Assembly (NCBI GenBank): GCA_004335835.1
Contig: RWJK01001582.1
Location: forward strand, 1-64,000
Source: Scenedesmus sp. ARA3
Lineage: Eukaryota > Chlorophyta > Chlorophyceae > Sphaeropleales > Scenedesmaceae
Reading direction: 5' to 3'
DNA: 64,000 bases
Made by a program: the position numbers and the translations under genes. Each line of letters opens with the position of its first letter. Position 1 is the first letter of the stretch. Shown in pieces: positions 1 to 12,104 of the stretch. The notes under the pieces are model-generated. The model had not been told where the DNA came from, did not search any database, and saw only the letters and a list, made by a program, of their open reading frames with translations.

Positions 1-271
1 CTGCTGCTGCTGCTACTGCCGCCAGTGAATGCAGCTGTGCAGTGCCTTTTGGGTGTGGTGCAATGTGAGTGCTGCTTCCTTTTCCTGCTGGCTTCCTGCT
101 TTTTCCTGCTGGCTTTCCGATCCTGGCCGCCTGCAGGGTCAGCATGTGTGAAGTTTTCTGGTGAAGCATGGCGAAGCAGGTGCCATGTTGACAGCAACTG
201 TCTTCGTATATGTCTCTGCATCAAGCACTGTGCTGGTCACTGATTGTACCGCCTCCTGCTGTCCCCCCCCC

Positions 272-275
272 NNNN
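272..275. other. Assembly gap (four N) in the kinase intron
   Basis: Four N bases follow a run of C just before the acceptor of the first visible kinase exon. They lie in the intron, so the protein model is unaffected, but the C run and true gap size are unreliable. Confidence 0.95.
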
Positions 276-281
276 TTGCAG

Positions 282-3200
282 GTGCTGCAGCACGAGATCC
301 GCAAGACGCACGCGCGCAACCAGAAGATGGAGTGGGTGGACGACCTGGTGCTGATGGAGACCATCGGCAAGGGAGGCTTCGGTGTGGTCTACAAGGGCAG
401 CTGGAAGGGCAGCCTGGCAGCAATCAAGGTGCGCTGCTGCTGCTGCTGCTGCTGCTGGTGGTGGTTTGGGAGTGCAGCAGGGCTTTGTGGTGTGGCTGTC
501 GGCAGCAGGCAATCACAGTACTGCTGCAGTGCAGAGCATGTTGGGCATTGCTGCAAGCATGTTGCGTCCATGACACCACTTAAGGCTAGCTGAGCACATG
601 CTGAGGCTTCGGCGTGGTCTACAAGCTGGAAGGGCAGCCTCGCGGCCATCAAGGTGCGGGCCAGATCAGGCTGCTGCTGCTGCTGCTGGTTCCTGGCAGG
701 ACTGTCGACGATGTGGCGTGGTCTCTTGGCGACAGCAGCAACACCGTCACGTGGCGATGACTGTGTTGCGGAATGCTTTGCATGAGTGTGAGGGTGCGCT
801 GGACCTGGTGCCCTCAAGCCCTCACGCTGCTGCTGCTGCCGCTGCTGCTGCTGCTGCCGCCAGGTGATGTATGCGCGGCAGCATGAGCGCCAGGCCATGA
901 AGGACGCGCTGGAGATGGCTGTGCTGACCACTGTGAGCCACCCCAACATCATCCAGGTCTACAACTGCTTCACAGACATGGTGGAGGACGCAGGTGCGGC
1001 GCTGGCTGTGTGGGGTGGCTTGGGCTGGGGGCTGGGGCTGCGTGGGTGGTGTGCGGTGGCGCTAGCAGCTTGCACTTCTTGCTGCCATGCCAGAGCAGCA
1101 CACTGCCAGCAGCACTGCTACCAGACTGCATCAGCCTGAATCGATCACCAACATGCATGCAATGTGCGCCGTGAATTAAGGCCCAGGTCTTGCTGGTGAG
1201 TACGTCTGGAGCGGCCAAAGCGTCGAGCCAGGGTGTCAACAGAGGCACTATAATTTGACGCATTTGATCTTTTAATTGCCGCAGGCACCACGCCCAACGC
1301 GATGCAGCCGGAGGGCCGCATCAACGTGCGCTTCAGGCGGCTGGAGCCTGAGGAGGACCGCAGCCTGGCCACCTGCAACATCGTGGTCATGGAGTACTGC
1401 GACAAGGGCAGCCTGCGCCACGCCATGAAGAGGGGCGTGTTCCACAAGCGCCTCGGCTCCACCAGCGTGGCCGTGGACCTGTGCGCCATCGTGCAGGTGT
1501 GTGCGTGGTGTGGGTGGGTGTGGGTGGGTGGGGGGCGGGGGGAGGGGGTTGTGTCGACCTTGCATCCTGGTGTTGGGCAGCGCCAGCGTGGCAGTGGACC
1601 TGTGCGCCATCGTGCAGGTGGGCGGTGTGCTGAATATGTGTGTATGAGAGACACAGAACAGAGAGACTGCGTACAAGATGCATTGAATCTTGCATTCTTT
1701 TGTCTTGGCAGCGCCAGCGTGGCAGTGGACCTGTGCGCCATCGTGCAGGTGTGTTTTAGGGGGGGGGGACTGTTGTTGTGGTGTCGACCTTGCATCCTGG
1801 TGTTGGGCAGCACCAGCGTGGCCGTGGACCTGTGCGCCATCGTGCAGGTGGGGCATGGAGGTTTTGTGTGTGGGAACAGAGAAATTGCTTGCAAGATTGC
1901 CGTCAATCACGGCTTTGCCTCATTGGCTGTTGCCATGTCATCTGCCATACTATGTGCTGCCAACACCACTGTACAACGCTTCACTGCCGGCTGCGCCTGA
2001 TTGCCTACTACCTGCTCCCCCTCCCCTCTCACGCACCTTCCCCCCACCCCCTCAGGTGCTGCTGGAGGTGGCGGCCAGCGTGCAGCACCTGCACAACATG
2101 CAGCTGCTGCACTGCGACATCAAGCCGGAGAACGTGCTGCTCAAGTCCAACAACAGCAACCCGCTGGGCTTCACCACCAAGCTCAGCGACTTTGGCCTGG
2201 CCAAGCTGCTGAGGGACAACTACTACATCATCAACCGCAGCGGCAGCGGCACGGTCACGCACCTGGCCCCGGAGCTCTTCCAGGTGCGGGGAACTGGACT
2301 TTTGGTTTGCATGCCGCTGTGCACTGTGTGGAATGTGGCAGCAGCACTGTGGCGCGGCGCCTGGTGGTGCCGTGCAGCCAGCTGTGGCAGATAGGTGGCA
2401 GCCACGTGTAAGCGCTGCCCGCACTCACTCAGTAAGCGCTGCGCGCACTCATTTGCGGCATGCCGTCTATCTGTGCCACTGATCTATGATGTCGCTGGGA
2501 GGCGGGCTGCACGCCCCTGCTCAGCTGCTGGTTGTTTCTGGTCTGGTGGCCTGTTGCTGGCTCTCGGACACGTCGTGCTCCTGGCTGGCTGACCCGTGCT
2601 GCTGCTGCCGCTGCTGCTGCCTCCGCTGCTGCTGCCGCTGCCTCAGGTTGGCAGCAAGATCACGACTGCCGTGGACACGTTCAGCTTTGGCATCATGATG
2701 TGGGAGCTGTACACGGGGCAGCGCGCATACAGCGGCCTGGGCCGCGACGCCATCATTGACAGGTGCGGCGCGCTGCAATGCCTGCTGGTGACTGGTTGGG
2801 TTTAGCAGTGCTTGCATTCCTTTGTCAGCTGTGTTGGGCCACGACGCCATCATCAACAGGTGCGGGCGGCATGCTTCAATGCCTGCCTGCTGGTGATTGA
2901 TTGTCAGCTGGTCGTCAGCTGCTGGGGGCGCTTGCGGTCTTTCGTCAGCTGTCTTGGTGTGTGTGCAGCAGCTGAAGGGCCACGCATGCCCACACTTTCC
3001 ATACCCGTGTACCCGTTATGGCAAGCTGTGCTCTCCCACATCAACACATGCTGCTGCCCGTTGCTGTGCGCCCCCTCCTGCCCCCCACCCCCATCCCACT
3101 GCAGGGTGTACAAGAAGCAGAGCCGGCCCGCCTTCCCAAGCGGCGTGCCTGCGCTGTACAGCCACCTGGCGCGCAGCTGCTGGGAGACGGACGTGCACCT

Positions 3201-4246
3201 GCGCCCCAGCTTCGCCACCATCCGCCAGAAGCTGCAGGTGCGGTGCGACAGCCGAACATGCTAGGCTGTTGGGAATTCTTGCATGCTGCTTGCCATGTGT
3301 GTGCGCGGCAGCTTTGTCTCAGCTTGGCCACCATTTGTTAGAAGCTGCAGGTGCGGCCAGACGCCTCACGATACGCTAGTTAGCTGCTTGCATGGTGCTT
3401 GCCATGTTTCTGTCTGTGGGGCAGCTACATCTCGCAGCTTGGCCTTCATTGGCCTCTGTTAGTTGAGCTCTGTCATTAACAGCCGTCATATCCTGCTGCT
3501 GCTGCTGCTGCTGCTGTACCCTGCTTGGTCTTCTCCAATCGCAGGAGATGCTGGTGGCCTTCCAGAGCGGCACCTACGCAGGCGCTGGCGAGGCAGCGGA
3601 GGCGGTGCGGGAGCGCCTGCAGGCGGCAGCAGGCCCGCACAACTCCCTGCTGCAGCACCCACAGCTGGAGCAGCTGCACCAGATGGCCCTGCAGCAGCAG
3701 CAGCAGCTCGCGCTGCAGCAGCAGCAGCAGCAGCTGGCGCAGCAGCAGCAGCAGCTGGCGCAGCAGCAGCAGCAGGCAGGCATGCTGGCTGGCAGCTTTG
3801 CCATGCCAGACATCGGCGGGCAGCAGCAGCTGCACCTGCAGCAGGCGCAGCTGCGAGCACAGCTGCTGCAGCAGCAGCAGGCTGCGCAGGCGCAGCAGCA
3901 GCAGTGGCAGCAGCAGCAGCACGGCCAACCGCCACAGCAGCAGGCGGGTGATCAGGACGAAGGGGATGAGGCTGAGCAGCAGCGGCAGCAGCAGCAGCCG
4001 GGTGCGGCGCTGCCGCCCGCGCAGCAGCAGCAGCTGATGATGAATCCTGAGGTGGCGCAGCACTTTGAGCAGATGAAGTGGTTCTACCAGCAGGAGTACG
4101 GCTCACAGCTGCTGCAGCAGCAACAGCAGCAGCAGTTCCAGCAGCAGCAAGCAGCGCAGCAGCTGCTGCTGGCACAGCAGCAGCAGCAGCAGTCTGGGGC
4201 GGCCCCTGCGCAGGCGGCACAGCCTGCGGTGGGCAGCAGGGTGTGA
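282..4246 (+). CDS. Protein kinase, TKL-like, non-RD, poly-Gln C-terminus (5' partial)
   Basis: Predicted Ser/Thr (TKL-like) protein kinase; substrate and pathway unknown. The exons I can join in phase are 282-428, 864-993, 1285-1496, 2056-2283, 2647-2762, 3105-3237 and 3545-4246, giving 555 residues. The beginning lies left of the window. Visible kinase motifs in order: glycine loop GKGGFG, lysine in AAIK, MEYCDKGSL hinge, catalytic loop HCDIKPEN, SDFG, and the activation-segment end HLAPELF. Cys replaces the Arg of the usual HRD, so this is a non-RD kinase. The THLAPE segment resembles algal/plant TKL or MAP3K-like kinases. After the kinase fold comes about 230 residues dominated by Gln runs encoded by CAG, ending at a stop at 4244-4246. 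Four introns carry copies of the preceding exon end (see repeats). Alternative: MAP3K/Raf-like; the family call is by motif only. Confidence 0.85.
603..658 (+). repeat. Echo of kinase exon 282-428 3' end
   Basis: Copies 373-432, the glycine-loop-to-AAIK coding end plus its donor. It lacks 5 nt (GGCAG), which breaks the frame, yet keeps the AAG|GTGCG donor. It lies in the intron after the original. Confidence 0.85.
1551..1850 (+). repeat. Triple echo of kinase exon 1285-1496 3' end
   Basis: The last ~37 nt of exon 1285-1496 recur at 1581-1617, 1712-1748 and 1811-1847. Each copy is preceded by GGCAG (usable acceptor) and followed by GTG (usable donor). The 30 nt before the first copy (1551-1580) recur before the third (1781-1810), so a ~230 bp block was itself duplicated. 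Confidence 0.9.
2399..2450 (+). repeat. Short tandem repeat in kinase intron
   Basis: Two near-identical ~24 bp units containing GTAAGCGCTGC follow each other in the intron between exons 2056-2283 and 2647-2762. Each carries a donor-like GTAAG. Confidence 0.6.
2834..2920 (+). repeat. Echo of kinase exon 2647-2762 3' end and intron start
   Basis: The segment encoding GRDAIID and its CAG|GTGCGG donor (about 2736-2769) recurs 97 bp downstream at 2834-2867. The first part of the intron (AATGCCTGCTGGTGA region) is copied after it. Confidence 0.8.
3300..3465 (+). repeat. Two decayed echoes of kinase exon 3105-3237 3' end
   Basis: The exon end encoding FATIRQKLQ plus donor recurs at about 3319-3355 with GAAGCTGCAG|GTGCGG intact. 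A more decayed copy starts near 3420. Spacing is roughly 110 bp, and intronic sequence (TGCTTGCCATG) is copied with each unit. Confidence 0.75.
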
Positions 4247-7200
4247 TGCTGCTGCTGCTGCTGCTGCTGCTGAAGCTGTTGCCCCCCGTGGCCTGAGCAT
4301 GGTGGTGTCAGCACAGCCTGGTGCTTGCTGCTGCTGCCGCTGCTGGTGGTGGTGCATCGGGTGGCTTGGCTCACTTTTCTTTATTCCAGCTCTAGCGTTG
4401 CTTCGGCATGAATCACTTGCTCATGTTGTGGCTGTGTCCGAAGCCTTCCAGCGCTGAGTGCTAGCAGCCATGCTGCCTGTGCTCAAGGGGCAGCAGCAAG
4501 GCCGGGCCAGTACCGCGCCTGTGCCTGTGTGCCTCCGCCCTGCTGCTTCACTGTTTGCGGCATTGTATGCATCGCATGGGGCCCGGTAACACCAGCACTG
4601 CAACTTGTGGTTGTTTCGCCTGTTCCGTACTGTGTTGCTGGCAGCGGGTTCCGACTGCTGCCAACTTTCGGCAGAGTGCACAATGCACCTGCTGGCCGGC
4701 AGGGGCAGGGCACTCTACCAACTTTGTCCGTGTATCAGCAAACCGATTGATTGCCAGCATTACTGCTGCTGTGAAATGACAAGGGCCGAATCTAATGCAT
4801 GGGGGCTGCGACAACAGGTGCTTTGCAAGTGGTTGCAGCATGCCGACTGTGTGTTTTGGGGTTGTGGCAAGGCCTGTCAACTGCAGGCACAGTGCGAGTG
4901 CCTGCCAGTGTTGCGATGTACAAACTGACCTCCTTTTGTTGCGGTGCTGGTGCACCTGTGCTCGATTGGTCGCCTGCTGTGTGCGGCTGCCATTGCAATG
5001 CAGCACATTAGTAGCTGCTTGCTGCATCTGTGCCTCTGTGGTGGCTTTCGGCCACCGCTGCTGCTGCTGCTGCTGCCGACAGGCTGTTCAGATTGTCATG
5101 GACATGGTGCCTGGCAGTGCCCTTTCCAGCAGCAGCGGCAGCAGCAGCAGCAGCAGAGTGGCAGTACTAGCTGCGTACAAGTTGTGAGTGCCAGCTCAGC
5201 CTGCATGCACAGCACTGTTGCTTCTTTGTGTGAGGCTGGCAAGCAGCGCACTGCACGAGATGCAGGTCGCGCTGCTTGCCACATCCGTCTGACAGTAGGC
5301 GGTTTGAAAGCGTTTGTATGTCGGCGTCTGCTGCGTGCGCCGTGCACGTTGTCTTTGCTTCGCTGACGGATGTTGTAACGCGTGCCAGGCTCGCTACCGA
5401 CCAGGGCCTGCCTCCAGGCAGTGTCCCTGGCTGTGCTGCTGGCTGGCTGCTGGCTGTGCTGCTGGCTGTGCTGCTGGCTGTGCTGCTGGCTGCATCGGCA
5501 GCAGCTGCAGCGGCACGGGTGCTGTTGTGGTGGCTGTTGGCTTGTGTCTTAGGCCTCCTAGGGCCGTTGGGGGTGCTGGCTGCAAGCTGCACTTGTCGTC
5601 CGAGTGACTGTAAGTCTGTGTAGGGTGCAACGGGTTGCAGTGGTTTCGTGCGGCGGCCTATTCGTGGCTCGGCTTGCGCAGCAGCTTTGCTGGAAGGGTA
5701 AGCAGCAGCTGCAACTGAAGTAGCTGTGAACTGAGGCTGCTAGCATGCGATGTGTTTTGGGTCATGAAGACTGTGCATGCAGCAGACGTCTGTCTCCGTT
5801 GTCTGTGGCCGACCAGGGGCCGGGCTGTTTTCATCGATGTGCATGATATCATCGATGTGCGCTTGCATCGTGACAGAGGGTTGCGGGTGTCAGGGGTGCA
5901 AACTGCACCAGCTTTGAACTCTACATGCCTTGTTGGCGGGGGGTTATGCCAGCCTGTCACAAGGCTGGTGGGGTTTGGCTTCAAGTTTTCCTCAGTATTT
6001 GGCCAGCGGCTGCGGCCATGCCAACAAAAGGTGTTGGGCTCGCATGTTGTTATGTGTAGTTGCTTGTGAGGTTGTGTTTCACCCGCATGCTGTTTCCTGC
6101 TTGTTGCCTGCAAGGTTTGCCGTTTAGGGAAATTTTGCCCAATGATGGACCAGCTAGCCTGCTGCAGACCGACTGTGCAGGCAGCTGTCTGGTGTTTCTT
6201 TGGTGTATAGTGTAACACAGTATCAACACAGTACTACTGCAACTCATTATACCTTATCTCACCGGTACTGTGGCAGAGGCAGGGTCTCCCTCAGCCAGGT
6301 GCATTGTGGCATGGCAAAAGGTGGTCCATGCACAGCTGGTCTCTACTCTGCTTCCAGGTGCAGATGCCATCAGCATGGTGGGTGGACAAGAAACGTTTTT
6401 CTCTTCGCTTTCCCGGGGCTAATGGTTGCTTGCGTCTCTCCTTGAGGCTGCAATTGCTCCCAGCAGTGCAGGCAGTCACCATGATGACTGGCCAGTCCTG
6501 CAATACTTTGTTAAACTATGGGAGCAGGTCTAACGGATGTAGAGCTCGTCTTTCAGTGTCCGGCACAAAGCAGCTGATCATGGATTCTGCCGTTGGACGC
6601 CAACGATGCTGCGCCAGCAGTGCACACACACTGGGTATCGTCCGGGTGTGTTTACGTCGCCAGTAGTATACAAAGACGTGTGTGTCCTGGCTGCAGGACA
6701 AGCCCAATTGGTTGCAACCGTCCCTGATTATATATTGTCCTTGGGAGTCAGGCGTCTGTGTCGTGAGGGAGTTTCTTACCTCCACCCCAGTGTGGGGTGC
6801 CATTGCAAGCAAGATAGGCTTGACTTGTACAACGCTGTGGCCTCCGATAGTATCGCACTCACAAGATACCTATACAATGAATCACCTCGGCTGACAACAC
6901 ACTACAATCATCCGTGGGTTTTGGCACTGGTATCGGCGAGTCAAGTGCACCGTGTTGAAGGCTAGTCGGCTTGCAGAACAAGTCGCAATCACTATATAAC
7001 TTTGTACTAGACATTATAAGCCTATTAGTCCGCAGCAGAAGCGAAGCCTTACGCCTGCAGCTCCGATACAGTATCAACACACCATCACAGGACCAGTCTG
7101 TGTCTGCTAGATCTGTAGCGTACAGTATGCAGCGGTGAATGTGGAGGTCAAGCGCTATGGGAAGCACAGGTAGGAGCGTGGGGTTGCTGCCTTTTGGCAC

Positions 7201-7306
7201 CTGCGTCATGCTGCAGCTCTGACGTGCGCGCTTGCACCAAAAATATCACAGAGCAATTCGTTAAAACCTTAAACGGCAAATGCACGCTTGTTGATCGTGT
7301 GGCCCC
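4247..7306. other. Intergenic, no gene recognised
   Basis: Three kb between the kinase stop and the first SBP exon. I found no ORF with recognisable family similarity. It holds CTG-rich stretches and a GCTGTGCTGCTG repeat near 5430-5500. It must contain the kinase 3' UTR and the SBP promoter and 5' UTR, and could hide an extra upstream SBP exon. Confidence 0.6.
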
Positions 7307-8519
7307 ATGTGCTCAAGGGTGAACTTTCCGTCACTGGCTGTTGCAGATGTCCAGCGCATGCCCAGCTCAAAGTTGAAGATCAAAACGGTATATTTTTGCC
7401 AGGTGCGCTTGTTATCAGCCTGTATCAAAATCACGCATGTGCTAGGGCTGCCGGGCGCTTCGACGCCCGTCCAGTGTCCTTGGACGTATGCGCCGGCCGC
7501 CGATTTCTGGCAATGGTGGTTACCATTGGCTGATGTGGACAACTTCGCTGAAGCACGGTGATCTGTGCTTCTGGGCCTCGCTGCCTAAGGGGGTTTTCTT
7601 ACGTGGCTGTCTCTTTCACTGCCGCAGGTTGATGGCTGCAAAAGCAAGCTCTCAAACTGCAAGCCGTACTGTGTGCGCTACCGGGTCTGCCCAGCGCACC
7701 TCGCAGCAGCTCAGGTACAGCTGCAGGGCGAGACCTCACGCTTCTGCCAGCAGTGCGGCAAGTTCCACGCTATCGAGGAGTTCGATGGCAACAAGAGGTA
7801 CGAGTTCGATTACACCGTTCGGCCGTGCACAGGGCTGCTGCCTGCAGTGAAACAGCACTTGCAGGCCCCCAGGTCCCACAGCCTGACCAAGTCTGTGACC
7901 TTCAAGGTCAGACAAGGCTTGTCTGTCAGCTTGCCTTCCTGTGCATCAAGCCTTCTTCTTCTCTGAGTGTGTCATATCAGCGTGTTTTGTTCATGGGCCA
8001 GCTGCGGTATCACAGAGCTCCGCAGCAAGCCCGAGTCATCACCTGTTCATGCTGCTGCTTTGGTCTGCATCCATCCATCCATCCATCCACCCTGCAGGAG
8101 CTGCCGCACGCGGCTCATGCACCACAACAACAGCCGCCAGCAGCGCCGCAAGGAAGCAGCGCTGCAGCAGTCTGCATCCACCACGCTGATGCTGCAGCAC
8201 ACAGGCGTGCGCGCAGCGCCAGGCCGCCGCAACACCCAGCCTCCTGCAGCAGCAGAGGACACGGCAGCAGCAGCAGCAGGATCGGAGCCATGTGCCTCAC
8301 ATGGCGATGACAGCAGGCAGAGCGCGGACCACAATGATGGCAACAGCTCGCAATGCGCAGCGCACGAGAGCCCTGCACAGCAGCAGCAGCAGCAGCACCA
8401 GGTCCGCAATGTCAGCAGCAACACAAGCTCTGATTCCATGCCAGCTGCCAGCAAGCACCAGGAGCCCGCTGCCACTGCTGCTGACACCTGTACGCCGCGC
8501 GACACGTGCACCGATAGCA

Positions 8520-8551
<32 letters not shown>

Positions 8552-9379
8552 GCGACTGATGCATCTGGTGACGCTTCCGGCCTGTGGGATTTCTTGGCCA
8601 ACCAGGGCCCCTACGCTGCTGCTGCAGCTGCTGCTGCCACTGGTGGCAACAGCCCAGCACTGGGCAGCCTGGCAGGGTCGGCAGGACACCTGCACAGCCA
8701 GCAGCAGCAGCAGCAGCAGCAGAGCAGCCCTGCATCAGCAGCAACAGGCTCAGCAGCAACAGGCTCAGATGCCCTGGATGCAGATGCGGCCGGCTGGCCC
8801 GGTGATTTGGCAGCTACTGGGTGGTCCTTCACTGCTGCCAGCGCGCCACAGCTCAGCATCAAGCCAGCAGCAGCAGACACGGCCTGGCCCAGCAGCATGC
8901 AACAGCAGCTGCTGCAGCAGCTGGGGTGCAGTGCGAGTGCCAGCAGCTCGCCTGCTGTTGCGCAGCTGCAGCAGCTGCCTGCTGCTGTGCGGCCGTACTG
9001 CGGCAGCTGCAGCCCAGCCAGCCTGCCCGCCAGCGCTTGCATGGCAATGCAGTCTGCAGGGGCTGCAGCTGGCTCAGCGCTGCCAGGCAATGCGGGTGCA
9101 GGGCAGACGCTGATGACTCCTGACAAAGCCAGCTACCAGCCAGCAGCCAGCAGGCAGTATGTGGCGTCTTCGGCAGCTGAAGCAGCATCACCATTCTACA
9201 CAATGTCAGGCGCTGCAGGCAGTGGCAACACAGGCTTGTATGGCTCTGCAGGCAGAGCACTTCCCCCCTCCAAGCCGCCACCAAGCGCCCCGGAGCACAC
9301 AAGCAGCAGCGGCATGCAGCGCGCCTTCAGCGGCAGCATGAGCAGCGGCGGGAATTTCAGCGCCATGCAGCTGGGGCCC

Positions 9380-9418
<39 letters not shown>

Positions 9419-11100
9419 CACAGCTCCCCAGCACACAGGCCTGGCCTGCCCAGCCCAATCAGCTTCACCAACAGCAGCACTGCTGCAGGCGCTGCGGCTG
9501 TTGCTGCACCTTTCGCGGGAAGAGCTGCTGCTGCAGCGGCTGGCTACCACCCTGCTGCTGGCATTGCCAGTGCTGCCAGCCGCGGCGGTGGTAAGCTTAT
9601 GCCGGCTGCCTTGGCCGCAGCAGGGCTCGACCTGAGTGCCATGTGCACGGTGCCTGGCTGCACCAGCTGCCCGCCCTACACACGCATTGGCGGCGCCCTC
9701 AGCGCTTGGCAAGACGTGGCAGCAGCAGCAGCAGCAGCAGTGCCTGACAGAGCTGGCTACACCATGGCATACAGGGGCACTGGCGGGCCTTCCAGCATGC
9801 CCATGGATTGGCAGCCAGGCGTGGCCAGTGCAGCAGCTGCAACTGTGTCAGGAGAGGAATGGGAAATCGGATGGTCCGGCACATCAAACCAGTATGGACA
9901 AGCAGAGCCGCAGGCGCAGCAGCGCCAGCAGTACCAGTCCTGGGCCCAGCACCCAGCAGCAGCAGTGCACCAGCAGTACAGTCAGCAGTCTGACCACAGC
10001 AGGCAGTACAGCAGGCAGTGCAGTGAGGGGAGGAGCCAGCAGTACAGCTCAGCTGCCGACGCGGCAATTGCTGCGGCAGCGCTAGCAGCAGCAGGCAGCA
10101 TGGCTCTGCCAACTGCAACCGTCAGCACATGCAAACGCGAAGAGTTGATGTTTGGTGTTACGTCAGCGACCCCTTGCAATGGCTACGCTGCGGTAGCAAC
10201 AGGGTGCAGCACCGCTCCCACCGCAGTCGGTGCTGCTGCAGCTGCTGCACACATTGATGTCTGGTCTAGCCTTCACACTAGCCAGAAGCACCAGCCAGCA
10301 ATGCAGCAAACATCCCTCTCCCGCTCTTTCCATGATGCAGCACACACCATGGCAGCCTACACTGCCTCAGCTGGGTGCATGAGCGACAGTGGCGCCCTCT
10401 ACAGCCAAACCCCTGCTGCTGCAGCAGCCAGCGGGCTGCAGCGCCGTTGGCCGTCTATGGAGCAGCCCAGCCACCTGCCTGCAGCACTACTGAACAGCAA
10501 GGCACCGGCAGCAGCCCTAGCTGCTGCTGCTGCTGCTGCTGGCGCTGGGTCTCAGGGCATACTGCATGGCCACCCCGAGCGATTGGCGGCAGGCCTGCAG
10601 GGTGCTGCGTGCTTTGCCACAGCCCCCGGCAGCAGCAGCAGCAGCGCCGCACTGCACCATATCCCTGGAGTGCCTACCTCAGCTGGCCAGGGTCCTCCCT
10701 TGGTGCTGCCTGGTGTACCTGTGGCAGGCCCAGCAGATGAACACCTGGCAGCTTCAGCAGGCTGTGGTGTGTCCCACAACATGGGCACACTCAGCCGCAT
10801 CCCAGCAGATGCCGCTGGCTGTGACGTCTCACTCTTTGCGCATGCGCACAGCCTGTCAGCTGAGGCGCTGCAGGCCAGGCTGCTGGCACAGATGTCTGCA
10901 GCAGCAGCAACAGCAGCCGCACAACAGCAGCAGCAGCAGCGCCAGTTCATTACTGAAGCAGCCGAGCGTGTGGCGTTTGCTGCAGCGCCAGAGCAGCAGG
11001 GCCAGCTGCAGCCCAGCACACCCCACACGGCTAACCCTGTCTTCCACGGCAGCAGCCCAATGAATGGCCTGGCAGCATCAGCTGCCTTCCCTGCTGCCAG

Positions 11101-11137
<37 letters not shown>

Positions 11138-11497
11138 GCCAGCATGTGGCAGCCAGCAGTCAACGCTGCACCTGCAATCATGGACGCAACTCCGTTTCCT
11201 GCCGCGCCCGCAGCGCCCGAACTGCTTGCGAACCAACAACCTGCAGCTGCCACTGGCTGTGTTGGCGGTGACAGCAGTGCTGGGCCAAATGCGTGTGTGC
11301 GTGGTGCTGGCGACAGCTTTGGTGCCGGGCCTTGCGTGCGTGGTGCTGGCGACAGCTTTGGTGGCTTCTGTGATGTGCTGCTAGGCTCAGGTAGGGGGCT
11401 GCATGAGCTGCTGCAGAGCTGGAGTGCTGAGGGGGAGGCAGGGGAGGAGGCGCTAGAGGGCCTGGCACTGCTGCCTGAAGATGTGGACATGTTATAA
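7307..11497 (+). CDS. SBP-box transcription factor, 1,221 aa, disordered tail
   Basis: Predicted nuclear DNA-binding protein of the SQUAMOSA-promoter-binding family (land-plant SPL, Chlamydomonas CRR1). Exons 7307-7402, 7628-7797 and 8098-11497 join in phase. The SBP domain spans about residues 31-108. All eight zinc ligands are visible: CQVDGC, then VCPAH, then FCQQC, KFH and SCR; a basic end NNSRQQRRK can serve as nuclear signal. The second intron splits the domain just before SCRTRL, the same place as in land-plant SBP genes. About 1,100 residues follow, rich in Ala, Gln and Ser from triplet tracts, closing with two CVRGAGDSFG repeats and an acidic Leu-rich end that could be an activation region. 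The start is the first in-frame ATG before CQVDGC; an acceptor-like site inside this exon means more 5' exons are possible. CRR1 orthology (copper/hypoxia) is not shown. Confidence 0.88.
8069..8092 (+). repeat. (CATC)n microsatellite
   Basis: Perfect CATC units just upstream of the acceptor of the third SBP exon; they supply part of its pyrimidine-containing tract. Confidence 0.9.
11294..11366 (+). repeat. 39-nt coding tandem repeat in SBP gene
   Basis: Two near-identical in-frame units encode CVRGAGDSFG twice near the C-terminus of the SBP protein. They are recent by their high identity. Confidence 0.85.
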
Positions 11498-12071
11498 CGT
11501 TGTTATTTATTGGCAGTTGTGGTGGAGGCGTTTGCGCGGCTGCGGTTGAGAAGTACACATTGGAAGTCAGACAAAAAGACTCTACCTATAATCAGGGACT
11601 AGCGCTTGCTGTGGTTGCAATGCCATGGGGGAGGCCCCGGCTTGTTGCCGGGTCGTGGGTGCTTGCATACATGCTGATGTGGTATATCAGGGTACATGTT
11701 TATGTGGGTGCCTGATTGGGTGGGAATGGCTGTCTGCAAATGAAGTGGTGGAATGATGGTGTGCAAATGAGTTGATAGTTGCCTGGGCTGCTGCTTGGCG
11801 CAGCATGGCGTGGCTATCACACAGCAGCAATGGCTAGCTGTGGCAGGGTGCAAAAAGGGACGATTTCGCTGCTACTTGACACTGAATACACCTTGCGCTT
11901 GCTGCTTTACTTACTCTGCTGTGTGTTAATCCTTTATATTAGACTGAGTTACGCATGTATGTGCTTTGCTGGGTTGGGTTTGTGGGTGTGGGCTTCGTTT
12001 CTTTCTGCACTGCCAGGCCGGCCACGCGGCCGGATGTGCTGCAGGCAACTGCAGTGCCGCACGCATTGCCT

Positions 12072-12104
<33 letters not shown>

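Noticed and set aside
1497..2055. Echo copies taken as regular kinase exons
   Set aside because: Single inclusion breaks the frame, and the direct junction 1496-2056 gives a continuous kinase fold.
8047..8601. Long antisense ORFs within the SBP, CFAP47 and TOC159-like genes
   Set aside because: They are shadows of triplet-rich coding sequence (poly-Cys, poly-Leu or poly-Ser readings) with no family features.
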